A stretch of 64,000 nucleotides of DNA from Paludibacter propionicigenes WB4 (GCF_000183135.1 NC_014734.1:310001-374000), one strand, 5' to 3'. Positions 27,101 through 36,512 are shown, counted from the first letter of the stretch. Notes: generated by a model from the letters alone, not told the origin. A program made the numbers and translations.

Positions 27101-28645
27101 ATGAAGACAAACAATGAAAAATGGCAGGGAAATTCGAAAGGTAATTCGAATTCAGGTGCCGGCCGTGATGGTAAACCGTTTGAGAAACGCGATGTGAAAT
27201 CGATATTGAAAGGCTCTCGTGGAGCAGCAAAATTTAGTTCCGAAAGACCGAATCGTGATGATAACAGGACATCAGGAACATCGGATTACAATAAGAGAGA
27301 AGATAACCGCCCTGCATTTGGCGAAAAGAAATCATTTTTCAGCAGTGGTGGAAACGACAGACCAGCTTATGGCGAACGCAAACCATACGAAAACCGCGAA
27401 GGTGGTCGCCCTTCATTCGGAGAAAAAAAATCCTTCAGAAGCAGTGGTGATGACCGACCTGCCTACGGTGAACGTAAACCCTATGAAAACCGTGAAGGTG
27501 GAAGACCACGATTTACAACTAACAAAAAGCCATGGGAAACAGGAAACTCTACAGGAGAGCGTAAACCTTGGGGCGATAAACCTGCTTACGGTGATCGTAA
27601 ACCGGGCTTTGGTGGACCTAAAAAACCCTGGGAGAACCGTGATAGTAAACCAAAACCGTGGGAAGACCGTCTTGACAGCAATGGAGAAAAAACATACGGA
27701 AGAAGTTATAACAGACCTTCGGAAGATGAACCACGTACAGGCAAATTGAGTTTCAAAAAGCCGGGTGAAGGTCAGAAATCAGAATTCATAGAAACTCGTT
27801 ATGATAATAAAAAGGATGGAGTTACATTCCGCAAGCCTTACCGCAAAGCCGATGATAGCTACGATCCAAACTCTAAATACAGTAATAAGAAACAACTGGA
27901 ATTTAAGAAAACAGTTGTTGACCTTACAAAACCTATCCGCTTAAATAAATTCCTGGCTAATGCAGGAATCTGTTCACGCCGTGAGGCTGATGAATATATC
28001 CAGGCTGGAGTAATTTCGGTAAATGGCGAAATTGTAACTGAAATGGGTGTTAAGGTTTTACTCACCGATAAGGTTATGTTCCACGAACAAACTGTACGCT
28101 CTGAACGTAAGGTGTATTTATTGCTCAATAAGCCGAAAGACTGTGTTACTACTTCGGAAGATACACATGATCGCTTGACAGTGCTTGATTTAGTGAAAAA
28201 TGCTTGTAGCGAGCGTATTTATCCTGTGGGTAGACTGGATAGAAACACCACCGGAGTTTTATTGCTGACTAATGATGGCGATTTGGCTTCAAAATTGACT
28301 CATCCAAAATACGATAAGAAGAAGATCTATCATGCAACGCTGGACAAACCGCTTGAAAAAGCTGATTTTGAAACTATTTTGGCCGGAGTTCCGCTTGATG
28401 ATGTAAACATAGCTGCCGATGCACTTGAATTTGTGAAAGAAGGCGATTTGAAACAAGTAGGTATTGAAATTCACTCCGGACAGAACCGTGTAGTTCGTCG
28501 TATTTTCGAAAAGCTTGGATATAAAATCATTCGTCTGGATCGCGTATACTTTGCCGGTCTGACTAAAAAACAACTTCCACGTGGAAAATATCGTTTCCTT
28601 AGCGAAAGAGAAGTAAGCATGCTTAAAATGGGTGCTCACGAGTAG
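27101..28645 (+). CDS. RluB/RsuA-family rRNA pseudouridine synthase with long low-complexity N-terminus
   Basis: A 514-residue protein. Residues 1-270 are a hydrophilic low-complexity region rich in Gly, Arg, Asn, Lys and Pro. It contains degenerate repeats such as RPAYGERKPYENREGGRP (twice) and KKPWE (three times). An S4 RNA-binding domain follows (about 280-325, RLNKFLANAGICSRREAD), then the catalytic domain with D380 in GRLDRNTTG and HSGQNRVVRRIFEKLGY. The enzyme isomerises a uridine in 23S rRNA. The tail resembles RGG-like RNA-binding disorder and is well beyond the usual size; E. coli RluB has a shorter C-terminal tail instead. Confidence 0.92.
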   Translation: MKTNNEKWQGNSKGNSNSGAGRDGKPFEKRDVKSILKGSRGAAKFSSERPNRDDNRTSGTSDYNKREDNRPAFGEKKSFFSSGGNDRPAYGERKPYENREGGRPSFGEKKSFRSSGDDRPAYGERKPYENREGGRPRFTTNKKPWETGNSTGERKPWGDKPAYGDRKPGFGGPKKPWENRDSKPKPWEDRLDSNGEKTYGRSYNRPSEDEPRTGKLSFKKPGEGQKSEFIETRYDNKKDGVTFRKPYRKADDSYDPNSKYSNKKQLEFKKTVVDLTKPIRLNKFLANAGICSRREADEYIQAGVISVNGEIVTEMGVKVLLTDKVMFHEQTVRSERKVYLLLNKPKDCVTTSEDTHDRLTVLDLVKNACSERIYPVGRLDRNTTGVLLLTNDGDLASKLTHPKYDKKKIYHATLDKPLEKADFETILAGVPLDDVNIAADALEFVKEGDLKQVGIEIHSGQNRVVRRIFEKLGYKIIRLDRVYFAGLTKKQLPRGKYRFLSEREVSMLKMGAHE

Positions 28646-28676
28646 TCAACGATATATTTCGTATTAGAATAAAGAA

Positions 28677-28708
28677 AAATCCTCTGCAACTTTTGCAGAG
28701 GATTTTTT
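28677..28708 (+). terminator. Terminator of the pseudouridine synthase gene
   Basis: The stem AATCCTCTGCAA pairs with TTGCAGAGGATT and is followed by a T run, 30 bp after the stop. Confidence 0.9.
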
Positions 28709-28769
28709 GTTATAGAACAATAACCTGTATAAACCATATATTATTAGGAATTTGTCTTCAGATATACGT

Positions 28770-29651
28770 ATGAAAAAAATTGTTATAGCCGGAGGAACAG
28801 GATTTATAGGAACTTATATTGCCGAACGTTTTCAGAAAGCGGGGTATAATGTGCAGATAGTGTCACGAAATCCTGAACATATTTCATGGAATCCTATTGG
28901 GTTGACAGAGGCTTTAGAAGGTGCTGAGGCAGTTATTAATCTTGCAGGTAAATCAATCAGTTGTTTATACACTGAGGAGAATAGAAAAGCGATTATCGAA
29001 TCGCGTATAAATACCACACTTTGGTTGGGTAATGCGTTACTGGCCTGCATAAAACCGCCGAAGGTTTGGATTAATGCCAGTGCTACCGGAATCTACAAAC
29101 CATCATTCGATCATTTGATGACGGAGGAAGAAACTGAATCCGGAAATGATTTTCTGGCCGAAGTAGTGAAACATTGGGAAAAGACATTTTTCGCGTTTCA
29201 GTTGTCTGATACACGCCAGATAGCTCTGCGTACCTCTGTTGTGTTAGGCAAGGGTGGGGGAGCATTACAACCGCTTGTAACCCTTACCCGCTTGTGGTTA
29301 GGCGGAAAACAGGGTGATGGAAGGCAAATCATGAGTTGGATTCATGAGGAAGATTATTTTCAGATATTACAGTTTCTGATAGCTAGCAAAAATATGCATG
29401 GAGTGATAAACTGTACTTCACCTCAACCGATCCCTAATCGGGGGTTTATGGAGCAGATACGGAATTGTCTTCGTGTACCCATTGGAATCTCTGCACCCGA
29501 GTTTGCAGTGAAAATAGGAGCCAGGCTCCGAGGCATTGAACCCGATCTGGTTCTCAATAGTGTCAATGTGTACCCCAAAAGGCTTTTGGACGAAGGTTTC
29601 CGGTTTGCATATCCTGACGTTGCTAAGGCGCTGAAAGATTTGCTAAAGTAA
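28770..29651 (+). CDS. TIGR01777-family NAD-dependent epimerase-like protein (YfcH-like)
   Basis: A 293-residue atypical SDR. The ATG at 28770 is chosen over an in-frame TTG at 28752 because it directly precedes KKIVIAGGTGFIGTYIAE, the Rossmann start. AVINLAGKSI and WINASATGIY are family signatures. The C-terminal DUF1731 region contains NSVNVYPKRLLDEGFRFAYP. Physiological substrate unknown; E. coli YfcH is the reference. It ends at a shared terminator. Confidence 0.9.
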   Translation: MKKIVIAGGTGFIGTYIAERFQKAGYNVQIVSRNPEHISWNPIGLTEALEGAEAVINLAGKSISCLYTEENRKAIIESRINTTLWLGNALLACIKPPKVWINASATGIYKPSFDHLMTEEETESGNDFLAEVVKHWEKTFFAFQLSDTRQIALRTSVVLGKGGGALQPLVTLTRLWLGGKQGDGRQIMSWIHEEDYFQILQFLIASKNMHGVINCTSPQPIPNRGFMEQIRNCLRVPIGISAPEFAVKIGARLRGIEPDLVLNSVNVYPKRLLDEGFRFAYPDVAKALKDLLK

Positions 29652-29652
29652 T

Positions 29653-29693
29653 AAAAGAAGACCCCTGATAATAATTTATCAGGGGTCTTTTTA
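29653..29693. terminator. Bidirectional terminator
   Basis: The stem AAGACCCCTGATAA pairs with TTATCAGGGGTCTT, with A and T runs on its two sides. It sits between the convergent epimerase and outer-membrane genes. Confidence 0.9.
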
Positions 29694-29706
29694 TAAGAAA
29701 TGTAGA

Positions 29707-32553
29707 TTAGAAGGTTGGTCTGCCGCCTCCGAAGCCACCGGCTCCACCACCGAATCCACCAGCTGGACGTCCTCCACCCATGCCACCAGGACCTCCGAAA
29801 CGTTGGAAATCTGCTCCTCCAGGTCCACGTTGATTACCGTTTCCTCCGAAATCAGCAATTTTGTAAGAGAAGCTTACAATAAAGTAAGACGGAAGTGTGT
29901 TGAATTTACTGTAGGTGATATAGTTATCGCCAACTGTTTGTCTGAAATTCAATTGTTGGTGAAGAATGTCATTTATTTTGAATGCAACTACACCTTTATT
30001 GTTTTTAAATACAGTTTTATCAAATGTAGCATTCCAGATTAATTGTTTTTGGTCTGCTGTTGCATAACCTTGCAACGTTGAATAATTCAAATCTGTACCA
30101 ATGTTGATATTGTAAGGTAAGTGCAACGTTAAGTTTCCTGAAGCTGTCCAGTCCTTAGTTACTTGTGTGCCTGTATTCAAATTGTTCTTGGTATTTGAGT
30201 ACCTGAAATTTCCTCTTGCTCCGATTTCCAATATTGTACCAGTATAGGTCAATGAAAGCATTTCGCCTGCACTATAAGCTTTGGTGTCGCTCAAATCACC
30301 CAGAATTAAATTGTCTGTGCTAATAGCCTGAGAATTTAAATGTTTAGAATAGCCATAGCGTTGATTTAAACCGAACGAAGTGTTAGTCATAAAGTGCAAT
30401 GTTTTTGCTAAAATCGGCGTGTTAAACATTACCATTCCCATGATATTAAATGGCATTGAACCGGAGTTGACTGCTTGAGAATATTGTTTTCCGGTGTTGT
30501 CATATATACTATTGGTTACAAGCGCATCTTTTGTGGCCTGAAGATTTATGGCTGTGTTGAATGACGAGAATGTCGCGTCATTGAAAGCTGAGTACATAAT
30601 TCTTAAATTGTGGCTGAAAGAAGGGTTCAGATTGGGATTACCTACTGTTTCGTTCATTATGTTTGAATTATTCTTAACCGGTTGCATCTGATCTATACTT
30701 GGCTGAGAAGTTCTTCCCTGATAGTCGGCACGTAAGAAAGTCTTTTTTGTGAAATTGTATTGAAGACGTGCGGTAGGAGCAAAGTTAACTACAGATAATG
30801 TAGGTACATCGCGTAGTGTTCCATCACCATAAACTGTATTACTTACCGTTTGCGAAGGCTCTACTCTACCTCCAAAGGTAACATTCCATAGTTTTTCTAC
30901 GTGCTTGTAGTTCAATTCCAATGATTCTGTATAAAACTGATTGTCGAAGCTATTGCTGTAGATACTGTCTTTAAGCGTGTAATCGCTTGAAAATGGATCT
31001 TTCCTGAATTGATTTTTTTCAGAAGTACTGTTAGACAGACTAGCAGATGCAATTGTTTGCAATAAGTTCTTTTCGTTCCAGAGTGGTTCAACAAATGATA
31101 CATTTAAGTTGAAATTATAACGATCTGAAGTATTCTTAGTGTATTGATTTACTTGCGTAAGTACATTCGCTGTTGTTTTGTTCGATGAGTTGTAACTTTC
31201 ATTATTACTTGAAGATAAAGAAGATCTGAAATTAACATTCAACGTACGTCCTTTTTTGGATTGCATCTTGCGGTTATAAATAATGTTCAAACCTGCATTG
31301 ATAGAAGTTCCGTTACCTGTATTGGCCGAATTACCCACAGTAGTAGTGTCATTGCCGGTAAGGTAAGTATAATCACTTGTACTGTTTGAGAATGAGCGAT
31401 TGTAACGAATACTTGGCTGGAGAACGATAGTAGTAAGACTATCCGGTTTCCATTCACTTTCCAGTCTTAAATTGGCTGCATAGTTCTCCGGAGTAGAATT
31501 ATTAAATGAATGATTCGTGAAAGTTGAACCTGAAAGGTAGCTGGTGGTGTTATTTTCAGTAATCGACTCGTTGGTAGAGTGATTAAATGAAGCATCTCCA
31601 CCTAATTTAAATTTTGGACTTAAAGTTGTGTTATTATTCATTCCAAAGTTTTGAGTTTGAGTAAGCCCACCGGATGGACCACCCAATCCGCCTCTGGAGA
31701 GTCCGCTACGGCTTGTGTTAGTGTTGTTGGCACCTCCAAGTACAGCAGTTTGCGAATCGCCGTTCATAATACTTATCATAGCGTTAGCATCGTATCGTGC
31801 ACCGTCGTTTATGTCTAAACCTCCACCTCCGGTAACGCTACCGAATACACCTTTTCTTCTATTGGTTTTAGTGGTTAAGTTGATGATACGTTCTGTGTCA
31901 TTATCTTCAAAACCTGTCATCAATGCTACATCCGATTTCTGATCTAATACCTGAATTTTTTCAATCATATCGGCTGTCAGGTTCTTGGTAACAGTTTCTA
32001 CATCTCCATCGAAAAATTTCTTACCATCCACACGGATTTTAGTGATAGATTGTCCGTTTACGGTAATCTTACCATCACTTCCTACCTGCACTCCCGGTAA
32101 TTTTTTCAATAAATCTTCTACCACGGCGTTTTCTACGGTTTTAAATGCTGTAGCATTGTATTCCATGGTGTCACCTTTTACCACCATTTGGGCTGCGGTA
32201 CCTTTAACTTCTACTTCTTTAAGCAAGTGAGAATCTTCTCCCAGTTGAATGTTTTTCAGAATGATATCTTTATTTGCCATTGTTACATTTTGACGGCTAC
32301 TTACATAACCAATCATACTGACAATAAGTGTATAATTTCCGGGTTTTACTTTGCTTAGCATAAAACTCCCGTTGCCGTTTGTCTGAGTGCCTTGTACCAA
32401 TGCCGAATCAGGAAGATGTAATAATCTTACTGCGCATAATTCTAAAGGCAACGCGTTTTTCGAGTCAAATACCATTGACTGGATGCTGTGCTGGGCAAAT
32501 CCCAACAGGTTGGTTGAAACAATAACGATAATAATTAATAATAACTTTTTCAT
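29707..32553 (-). CDS. Outer-membrane beta-barrel protein (TonB-receptor-like, CarboxypepD_reg/plug)
   Basis: A 948-residue exported protein. The ATG at 32553 gives a good signal peptide ending GFAQ; an upstream start adds 16 implausible residues. Domains: a carboxypeptidase-regulatory-like beta-sandwich (about 24-105) and a plug with ENAVVEDLLKKLPGVQV and IRVDGKKFFDGD (about 130-230), then a long barrel. The tail is Gly-rich (about 35 residues, many GG and FGGG). It lacks an obvious SusC signature and SusD partner, so it fits the 'outer membrane beta-barrel family' rather than a glycan-uptake pair. Substrate unknown. Confidence 0.88.
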   Translation of the reverse strand: MKKLLLIIIVIVSTNLLGFAQHSIQSMVFDSKNALPLELCAVRLLHLPDSALVQGTQTNGNGSFMLSKVKPGNYTLIVSMIGYVSSRQNVTMANKDIILKNIQLGEDSHLLKEVEVKGTAAQMVVKGDTMEYNATAFKTVENAVVEDLLKKLPGVQVGSDGKITVNGQSITKIRVDGKKFFDGDVETVTKNLTADMIEKIQVLDQKSDVALMTGFEDNDTERIINLTTKTNRRKGVFGSVTGGGGLDINDGARYDANAMISIMNGDSQTAVLGGANNTNTSRSGLSRGGLGGPSGGLTQTQNFGMNNNTTLSPKFKLGGDASFNHSTNESITENNTTSYLSGSTFTNHSFNNSTPENYAANLRLESEWKPDSLTTIVLQPSIRYNRSFSNSTSDYTYLTGNDTTTVGNSANTGNGTSINAGLNIIYNRKMQSKKGRTLNVNFRSSLSSSNNESYNSSNKTTANVLTQVNQYTKNTSDRYNFNLNVSFVEPLWNEKNLLQTIASASLSNSTSEKNQFRKDPFSSDYTLKDSIYSNSFDNQFYTESLELNYKHVEKLWNVTFGGRVEPSQTVSNTVYGDGTLRDVPTLSVVNFAPTARLQYNFTKKTFLRADYQGRTSQPSIDQMQPVKNNSNIMNETVGNPNLNPSFSHNLRIMYSAFNDATFSSFNTAINLQATKDALVTNSIYDNTGKQYSQAVNSGSMPFNIMGMVMFNTPILAKTLHFMTNTSFGLNQRYGYSKHLNSQAISTDNLILGDLSDTKAYSAGEMLSLTYTGTILEIGARGNFRYSNTKNNLNTGTQVTKDWTASGNLTLHLPYNINIGTDLNYSTLQGYATADQKQLIWNATFDKTVFKNNKGVVAFKINDILHQQLNFRQTVGDNYITYSKFNTLPSYFIVSFSYKIADFGGNGNQRGPGGADFQRFGGPGGMGGGRPAGGFGGGAGGFGGGRPTF

Positions 32554-32865
32554 AAACGAATTGTATAAATGAATAATCCTTAAAAAACAATTTTCTTTCA
32601 ATAATTATGATACTATGAATAAAAAGCATCAACAACATACTTGTATCCTTTTTTCATTCGTTTTATTGGACGAAAGTAAAACAGAAAGGTTTAATGGTTA
32701 TGATTATTTTTTTAGTAATGTTGAGAAAGATATGCTAATAAAAGGCAATAATTACTACAATAAAAGCTGTTTTATTTAGAAAAGCCCGGATTCTTGACCA
32801 CATAAATGCCTGAATAGGTTATAATATTAAATAATAGACATTTACGTGTTGTCGGTCTTTGGTGT
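32554..32865. other. Intergenic region, no gene seen
   Basis: About 310 bp between two leftward genes. On the minus strand TACTTTCG (32678-32671) is a one-mismatch -7 box that could drive the outer-membrane protein gene. No hairpin terminator for the LytTR gene was recognised. Confidence 0.35.
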
Positions 32866-33717
32866 TTAAGTCAGAGAGTTCAGTTTGTCTTTCAGAGACT
32901 TTGAAAAATTGCGCGAAACAGGTATTTCCGTATCCGTGTGTTTGAGTACCAGCCTCAATCCTTGAGAGTTTCCTTTGACATGAATGATTTTGTCCACATT
33001 AATCAGAAAAGCTCTGTGACACTTTACTACCGACGGGTGTGGTTCCAGTTGCGATTCTGTTCGTTTCAGGGTGGAGCGCAGCAGCATGCTCTTCGGCGCT
33101 TTGTCTTTTGTGTAAAAGATTTCGATATAATTACCGCTCGATTCGATATACAATAGTTGCGAGAGTTCAATATCAAGTCGGTCTTTTTCATTATCAGAAA
33201 GCAGGCTTACTATTTCGTTCCCCGCAATTTCGTCTTTCGGGTGTAACTGGGTGTTAAAGTCTTGCGCCGATTTCAGGTTTTCAGTCAGTAGTCGGTTTTG
33301 CTGAATTACCGTTATCAATACTATGGGGGTAATGCCTATAGCCACTGTATAGCACTGAAATGCCAGAAACATATTGAAACCCCACGACCCGTTAATCCAC
33401 GAGGCATAAAGGGAATTTCCCAACCCTATCGTAAAAAGGACACATACCTGCCAGATTATTTGTTTTAGCACAGTCCACTCTTTCTTTTCAAACCAGTCTT
33501 TGAAAAAAATTCTGCTGACGATAGTGTCGAAAATCAATGTTACCAATGTAACCAATCCATATCCGGACCCGATAATAATTTTGCTACCCTTGTAGTCCGA
33601 AAAACCGAAGGGCTGAAAAACAATCATAAACAATGCGATGAATATACTAAGGGGAATGGCATACTTCCAGCTTTTGTGCACTCTGGGGTAGGGTTGGTTC
33701 AGATATTCTTTGAGCAT
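32866..33717 (-). CDS. Membrane-anchored LytTR transcriptional regulator
   Basis: A 283-residue protein with four predicted membrane helices in residues 18-145, a linker, and a C-terminal LytTR DNA-binding domain (about 178-280). That domain contains YIESSGNYIEIFYT and CHRAFLINVDKI. There is no receiver domain, so it is not a classical response regulator. Bacteroidota have many such membrane LytTR proteins, presumably sensing a membrane or envelope cue directly. It is upstream of the beta-barrel gene in the same direction and may regulate it; that is inference. A -7 box TATCTTTG (33763-33756, minus) lies 39 bp upstream. Confidence 0.88.
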   Translation of the reverse strand: MLKEYLNQPYPRVHKSWKYAIPLSIFIALFMIVFQPFGFSDYKGSKIIIGSGYGLVTLVTLIFDTIVSRIFFKDWFEKKEWTVLKQIIWQVCVLFTIGLGNSLYASWINGSWGFNMFLAFQCYTVAIGITPIVLITVIQQNRLLTENLKSAQDFNTQLHPKDEIAGNEIVSLLSDNEKDRLDIELSQLLYIESSGNYIEIFYTKDKAPKSMLLRSTLKRTESQLEPHPSVVKCHRAFLINVDKIIHVKGNSQGLRLVLKHTDTEIPVSRNFSKSLKDKLNSLT

Positions 33718-33972
33718 GGCGAGGTTTAAAATTTTCAGCTTGTTTTTTCAGCATGCAAAGATACTTATATTTTGATTAACGAAAGCAGAAATGCATGAAC
33801 AGTCCGAGAATTAATGTAAAATACAAATACGCTTTAATGTACAGATCTTCTGTCGTATCCTCAAAAATATTCCCTTTTTAAAGGGACGAGCGAAGCGTTG
33901 GGAATCTGAATATAATAAAATCCCCGATACTATTTTCTTATCCCACGCTGTTTTTTGTATCATTATTTTCAA
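33718..33972. other. Intergenic region upstream of the methyltransferase leader
   Basis: It holds the minus-strand -7 box of the LytTR gene (33756-33763). Near 33875-33905 is a CCCTTTTTAAAGGG palindrome followed by GACGAGCGAAGCG, similar to dispersed Bacteroidota repeat ends. No coding region is visible. Confidence 0.4.
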
Positions 33973-34192
33973 TATCTTTGTGTCATTAAAACAAATGGAT
34001 GTTTAGTTCTTCAATTAAATCGGATTTGGTATTGTAAACAGTCTGTATCGCTTATACAGATTGTCCTTTCGTTAGTTCCCCGGTAAGTTCTTTTCCGGGG
34101 CAATTTCCTATTATATAAACTTTAATTTAATTTGCATACAATGCCGAAGGCGTTGATATGTCTTTGCGTGTATGCCACAATACATTAAAACC
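33973..34192 (+). ncRNA. Structured 5' leader of a methyltransferase gene
   Basis: TATCTTTG (33973-33980) is an exact -7 box. From it to the ATG at 34193 there are about 210 nt. Hairpin 1 is a 10-bp stem (34039-34048 with 34054-34063, loop CGCTT). Hairpin 2 is a 6-bp GC stem (CCCCGG 34078-34083, CCGGGG 34095-34100) followed by a weak T-rich stretch. The leader is long for this genome, where most starts lie 20-70 nt from the -7 box. I do not recognise a known riboswitch class. Confidence 0.4.
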
Positions 34193-34963
34193 ATGAATAA
34201 CGAAAATAAAACCATTCACGAATTTGATTTGAATATTATTTATGACTATTTTTCAGACACAGAACGTCAGGGACCCGGAAATGCTGATTTAACGCTCAAG
34301 GCATTAAGTTTTATAAATGGTCTTTCGCAGCAATCCAAAATTGCCGATATCGGTTGCGGAACCGGTGGTCAGACAATGGTGCTTGCTCAAAATACGCCGA
34401 GTAAAATTATCGGTATAGAATTATGGCCGGATTTTATCAGTCAACTGAATGAAAATGCCCAAAAGAATAATTTTCAACACAGAGTAACGGGCGTTGTTGG
34501 CAATATGGATAATCTTCCGTTTGACGATGAAGAACTTGATTTGATTTGGTGTGAGGGTGCGATTTATAATATCGGATTTGAATGCGGATTAAAAGAGTGG
34601 CGGAAATTCTTAAAACGGGGCGGTTATATCGCTATGACTGAAAACACCTGGTTTACTTCAGAACGACCTGACGAAATCGGGGGTTTTTGGCAGAATGCTT
34701 ATCCGGAGATTGATACAATTTCGAACAAGGTTGCTCAAATGGAAAATGCAGGTTATCTTCCTATAGCTACTTTTGTTGTGCCAGAACTGACCTGGACGGA
34801 TTATTATACAGCACAGGCATTGCGACAAGAATCTTTTTTGAAAAAGCATGCAGGTAATAAAACTGCGGAAGAATTTGTTGGATACCAGCGGTATGAAGCT
34901 CAACTATACGATAAGTATAAGGAGTACTACGGTTATGTGTTCTATATTGGAAAGAAAATGTAG
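34193..34963 (+). CDS. Class I SAM-dependent methyltransferase
   Basis: A 256-residue enzyme from the ATG at 34193; an in-frame ATG at 34172 adds seven residues. From memory, relatives begin near [11 protein letters not shown], so the later one is preferred. Motif I is [12 protein letters not shown] near residue 52, followed by the acidic IGIELWP. Motif II/III region is [22 protein letters not shown] (quoted in part: LDLIWCEGA). The methyl acceptor is unknown. It is preceded by a long structured leader and ends at a bidirectional terminator. Confidence 0.88.
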   Translation: MNNENKTIHEFDLNIIYDYFSDTERQGPGNADLTLKALSFINGLSQQSKIADIGCGTGGQTMVLAQNTPSKIIGIELWPDFISQLNENAQKNNFQHRVTGVVGNMDNLPFDDEELDLIWCEGAIYNIGFECGLKEWRKFLKRGGYIAMTENTWFTSERPDEIGGFWQNAYPEIDTISNKVAQMENAGYLPIATFVVPELTWTDYYTAQALRQESFLKKHAGNKTAEEFVGYQRYEAQLYDKYKEYYGYVFYIGKKM

Positions 34964-34997
34964 GTTATAATCTCCTTCAATTTCAATTTACTAAACA

Positions 34998-35033
34998 AAA
35001 CTCCCCGATACGCATCAGCATATCGGGGAGTTT
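34998..35033. terminator. Bidirectional terminator
   Basis: The 13-bp stem AAACTCCCCGATA pairs with TATCGGGGAGTTT. It lies between the convergent methyltransferase and GGGtGRT genes. Confidence 0.85.
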
Positions 35034-35037
35034 CTAA

Positions 35038-35072
35038 TCTTAAAGTTCCCTTTAGGAGGGGATTTAGGGGTT
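35038..35072. repeat. CCCCTAAA-type dispersed repeat
   Basis: Read on the minus strand, TAACCCCTAAATCCCCTCCT runs into AAAGGGAACT, just after the GGGtGRT stop. A related sequence recurs at 37942-37961 and, inverted, at 38077-38095. Confidence 0.6.
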
Positions 35073-35075
35073 ATC

Positions 35076-36071
35076 TTATTTTGCCATTTCAATAGCTACA
35101 GCCACTTGTACAGTAGCTCCAACCATTGGGTTGTTACCCATACCCAGGAATCCCATCATTTCCACGTGAGCCGGAACTGAAGAAGAACCTGCGAACTGAG
35201 CATCGCCGTGCATACGTCCCATAGTATCGGTCATACCGTAAGAAGCAGGACCTGCACCCATATTATCAGGGTGAAGGGTACGTCCGGTACCACCACCTGA
35301 AGCAACAGAGAAATATTTGCGACCGTTTTCGATACATTCTTTTTTGTATGTACCGGCAACAGGGTGTTGGAAACGTGTTGGGTTAGTAGAGTTACCGGTA
35401 ATCGATACGTCAACACCTTCGGCACGCATGATAGCCACACCTTCGCGAACGTCGTCAGCACCGTAGCATTTTACAGCAGCGCGAGGTCCGTCAGAGTATG
35501 ATTTAGTTTTCACTACGTTCAATTCGCCTGTAGCGTAATCGAAGTCAGTTTGAACATAGGTAAATCCGTTGATACGAGAGATAATCATAGCAGCGTCTTT
35601 TCCAAGTCCGTTAAGGATAACGCGCAATGGCTCCTGACGTACTTTGTTAGCTGATTGAGCAATACCGATAGCACCTTCGGCAGCAGCAAATGATTCGTGT
35701 CCGGCAAGGAAAGCAAAACACTTAGTTTCGTTGCGAAGTAACATAGCAGCCAGGTTACCGTGACCAAGACCTACTTTGCGGTCTTCGGCTACTGAACCCG
35801 GGATACAGAATGCCTGCAAACCGATACCGATAGCTTCGGCAGCTTCAGCAGCAGTTTTACAACCTTTTTTGATGGCGATAGCTGAACCTACCACGTAAGC
35901 CCATTTTGCGTTTTCGAACGCGATATTTTGGATGCCTTCGCAGATTGCATAAGGATCGATGTTTTTAGCAGCACAAATTGCTTTGGCTTCGTCGATATCT
36001 TTGATACCGTATGTATTAAGAGCCGCATTGACTTTGTCTATACGACGGTCATAACTTTCAAATAGTGGCAT
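35076..36071 (-). CDS. GGGtGRT protein
   Basis: A 331-residue cytosolic protein. The defining motif SGGGTGRTLHPDN lies near residues 258-270, followed by MHGDAQFAGSSSVPAHVEMMGFLGMGNNPMVGA (quoted here only as landmarks: GDAQFAG, GMGNNPMVGA). NCBI names the family after this motif; its function is not established. It normally pairs with a NifU/IscU-like scaffold gene. Here it is separated from that gene by a four-helix-bundle gene. The pairing suggests an Fe-S related role, which is inference. Confidence 0.88.
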   Translation of the reverse strand: MPLFESYDRRIDKVNAALNTYGIKDIDEAKAICAAKNIDPYAICEGIQNIAFENAKWAYVVGSAIAIKKGCKTAAEAAEAIGIGLQAFCIPGSVAEDRKVGLGHGNLAAMLLRNETKCFAFLAGHESFAAAEGAIGIAQSANKVRQEPLRVILNGLGKDAAMIISRINGFTYVQTDFDYATGELNVVKTKSYSDGPRAAVKCYGADDVREGVAIMRAEGVDVSITGNSTNPTRFQHPVAGTYKKECIENGRKYFSVASGGGTGRTLHPDNMGAGPASYGMTDTMGRMHGDAQFAGSSSVPAHVEMMGFLGMGNNPMVGATVQVAVAIEMAK

Positions 36072-36077
36072 AATATT

Positions 36078-36114
36078 TAATTGATAATTGATAATTAATA
36101 ATTGATAATTAAAA
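36078..36114. repeat. AT-rich repeat (ATTGATAATT units), left arm
   Basis: A run of ATTGATAATT and ATTAATAATT units directly before the GGGtGRT start. It is roughly inverted relative to the repeat at 36474-36512, so the two flank the four-helix-bundle gene. Confidence 0.7.
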
Positions 36115-36126
36115 CTTGTATCTGAA

Positions 36127-36474
36127 TTATTCTTTCGATTGTTTGATTATTGAAGTCAGTAGTTTGATTAATTCTACACAATCATTATTAATACTAATAT
36201 ATTGATTTTCGTCCAAATAATCAGTTTCATGTAATAAGTCAAGCCAATATTCTGTTTCACTGGCTTCTTTGAGTGAAATTTGCATTTTGGCAATAAAGTC
36301 CTTTTTACTTTGACCTTGAATTGCTTCTTTTACATTTGCACCTATACTTGTTCCTGAACGTAATAATTGTTTTGAAAGAATATATTCTTTTTTGTCTGAT
36401 AAAAGATACTGATATAAACGAATAATTCTGATAGCAAATGCTTTGCTTTTATTTACAACAACATTCTCTTTCAT
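36127..36474 (-). CDS. Four helix bundle protein (23S rRNA IVS / S23-like)
   Basis: A 115-residue all-helical protein with KAFAIRIIRLYQYL near the N-terminus. The family hallmarks SKQLLRSGTSIGANVKEA and SKKDFIAKMQISLKEASETEYWLDLL (quoted in part) follow. These proteins were first seen as ORFs in 23S rRNA intervening sequences, and the fold is shared with the Avd accessory of diversity-generating retroelements. No rRNA or reverse transcriptase is nearby. It sits between NifU-like and GGGtGRT genes, flanked by inverted AT-rich repeats, so it looks inserted. Function unknown. Confidence 0.88.
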   Translation of the reverse strand: MKENVVVNKSKAFAIRIIRLYQYLLSDKKEYILSKQLLRSGTSIGANVKEAIQGQSKKDFIAKMQISLKEASETEYWLDLLHETDYLDENQYISINNDCVELIKLLTSIIKQSKE

Positions 36475-36512
36475 AATTATTCATTATTCATTATCAATTA
36501 TTCATTATTCGT
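36474..36512. repeat. AT-rich repeat (ATTATTCATT units), right arm
   Basis: ATTATTCATTATTCATTATC followed by AATTATTCATTATTC, running into the last codons of the NifU-like gene. On the other strand it reads GAATAATTGATAATGAATAA, similar to the 36078-36114 arm. Confidence 0.7.

Noticed and set aside
36127-36474. 23S rRNA intervening sequence
   Set aside because: The four-helix-bundle protein is of that family, but no rRNA flanks it.
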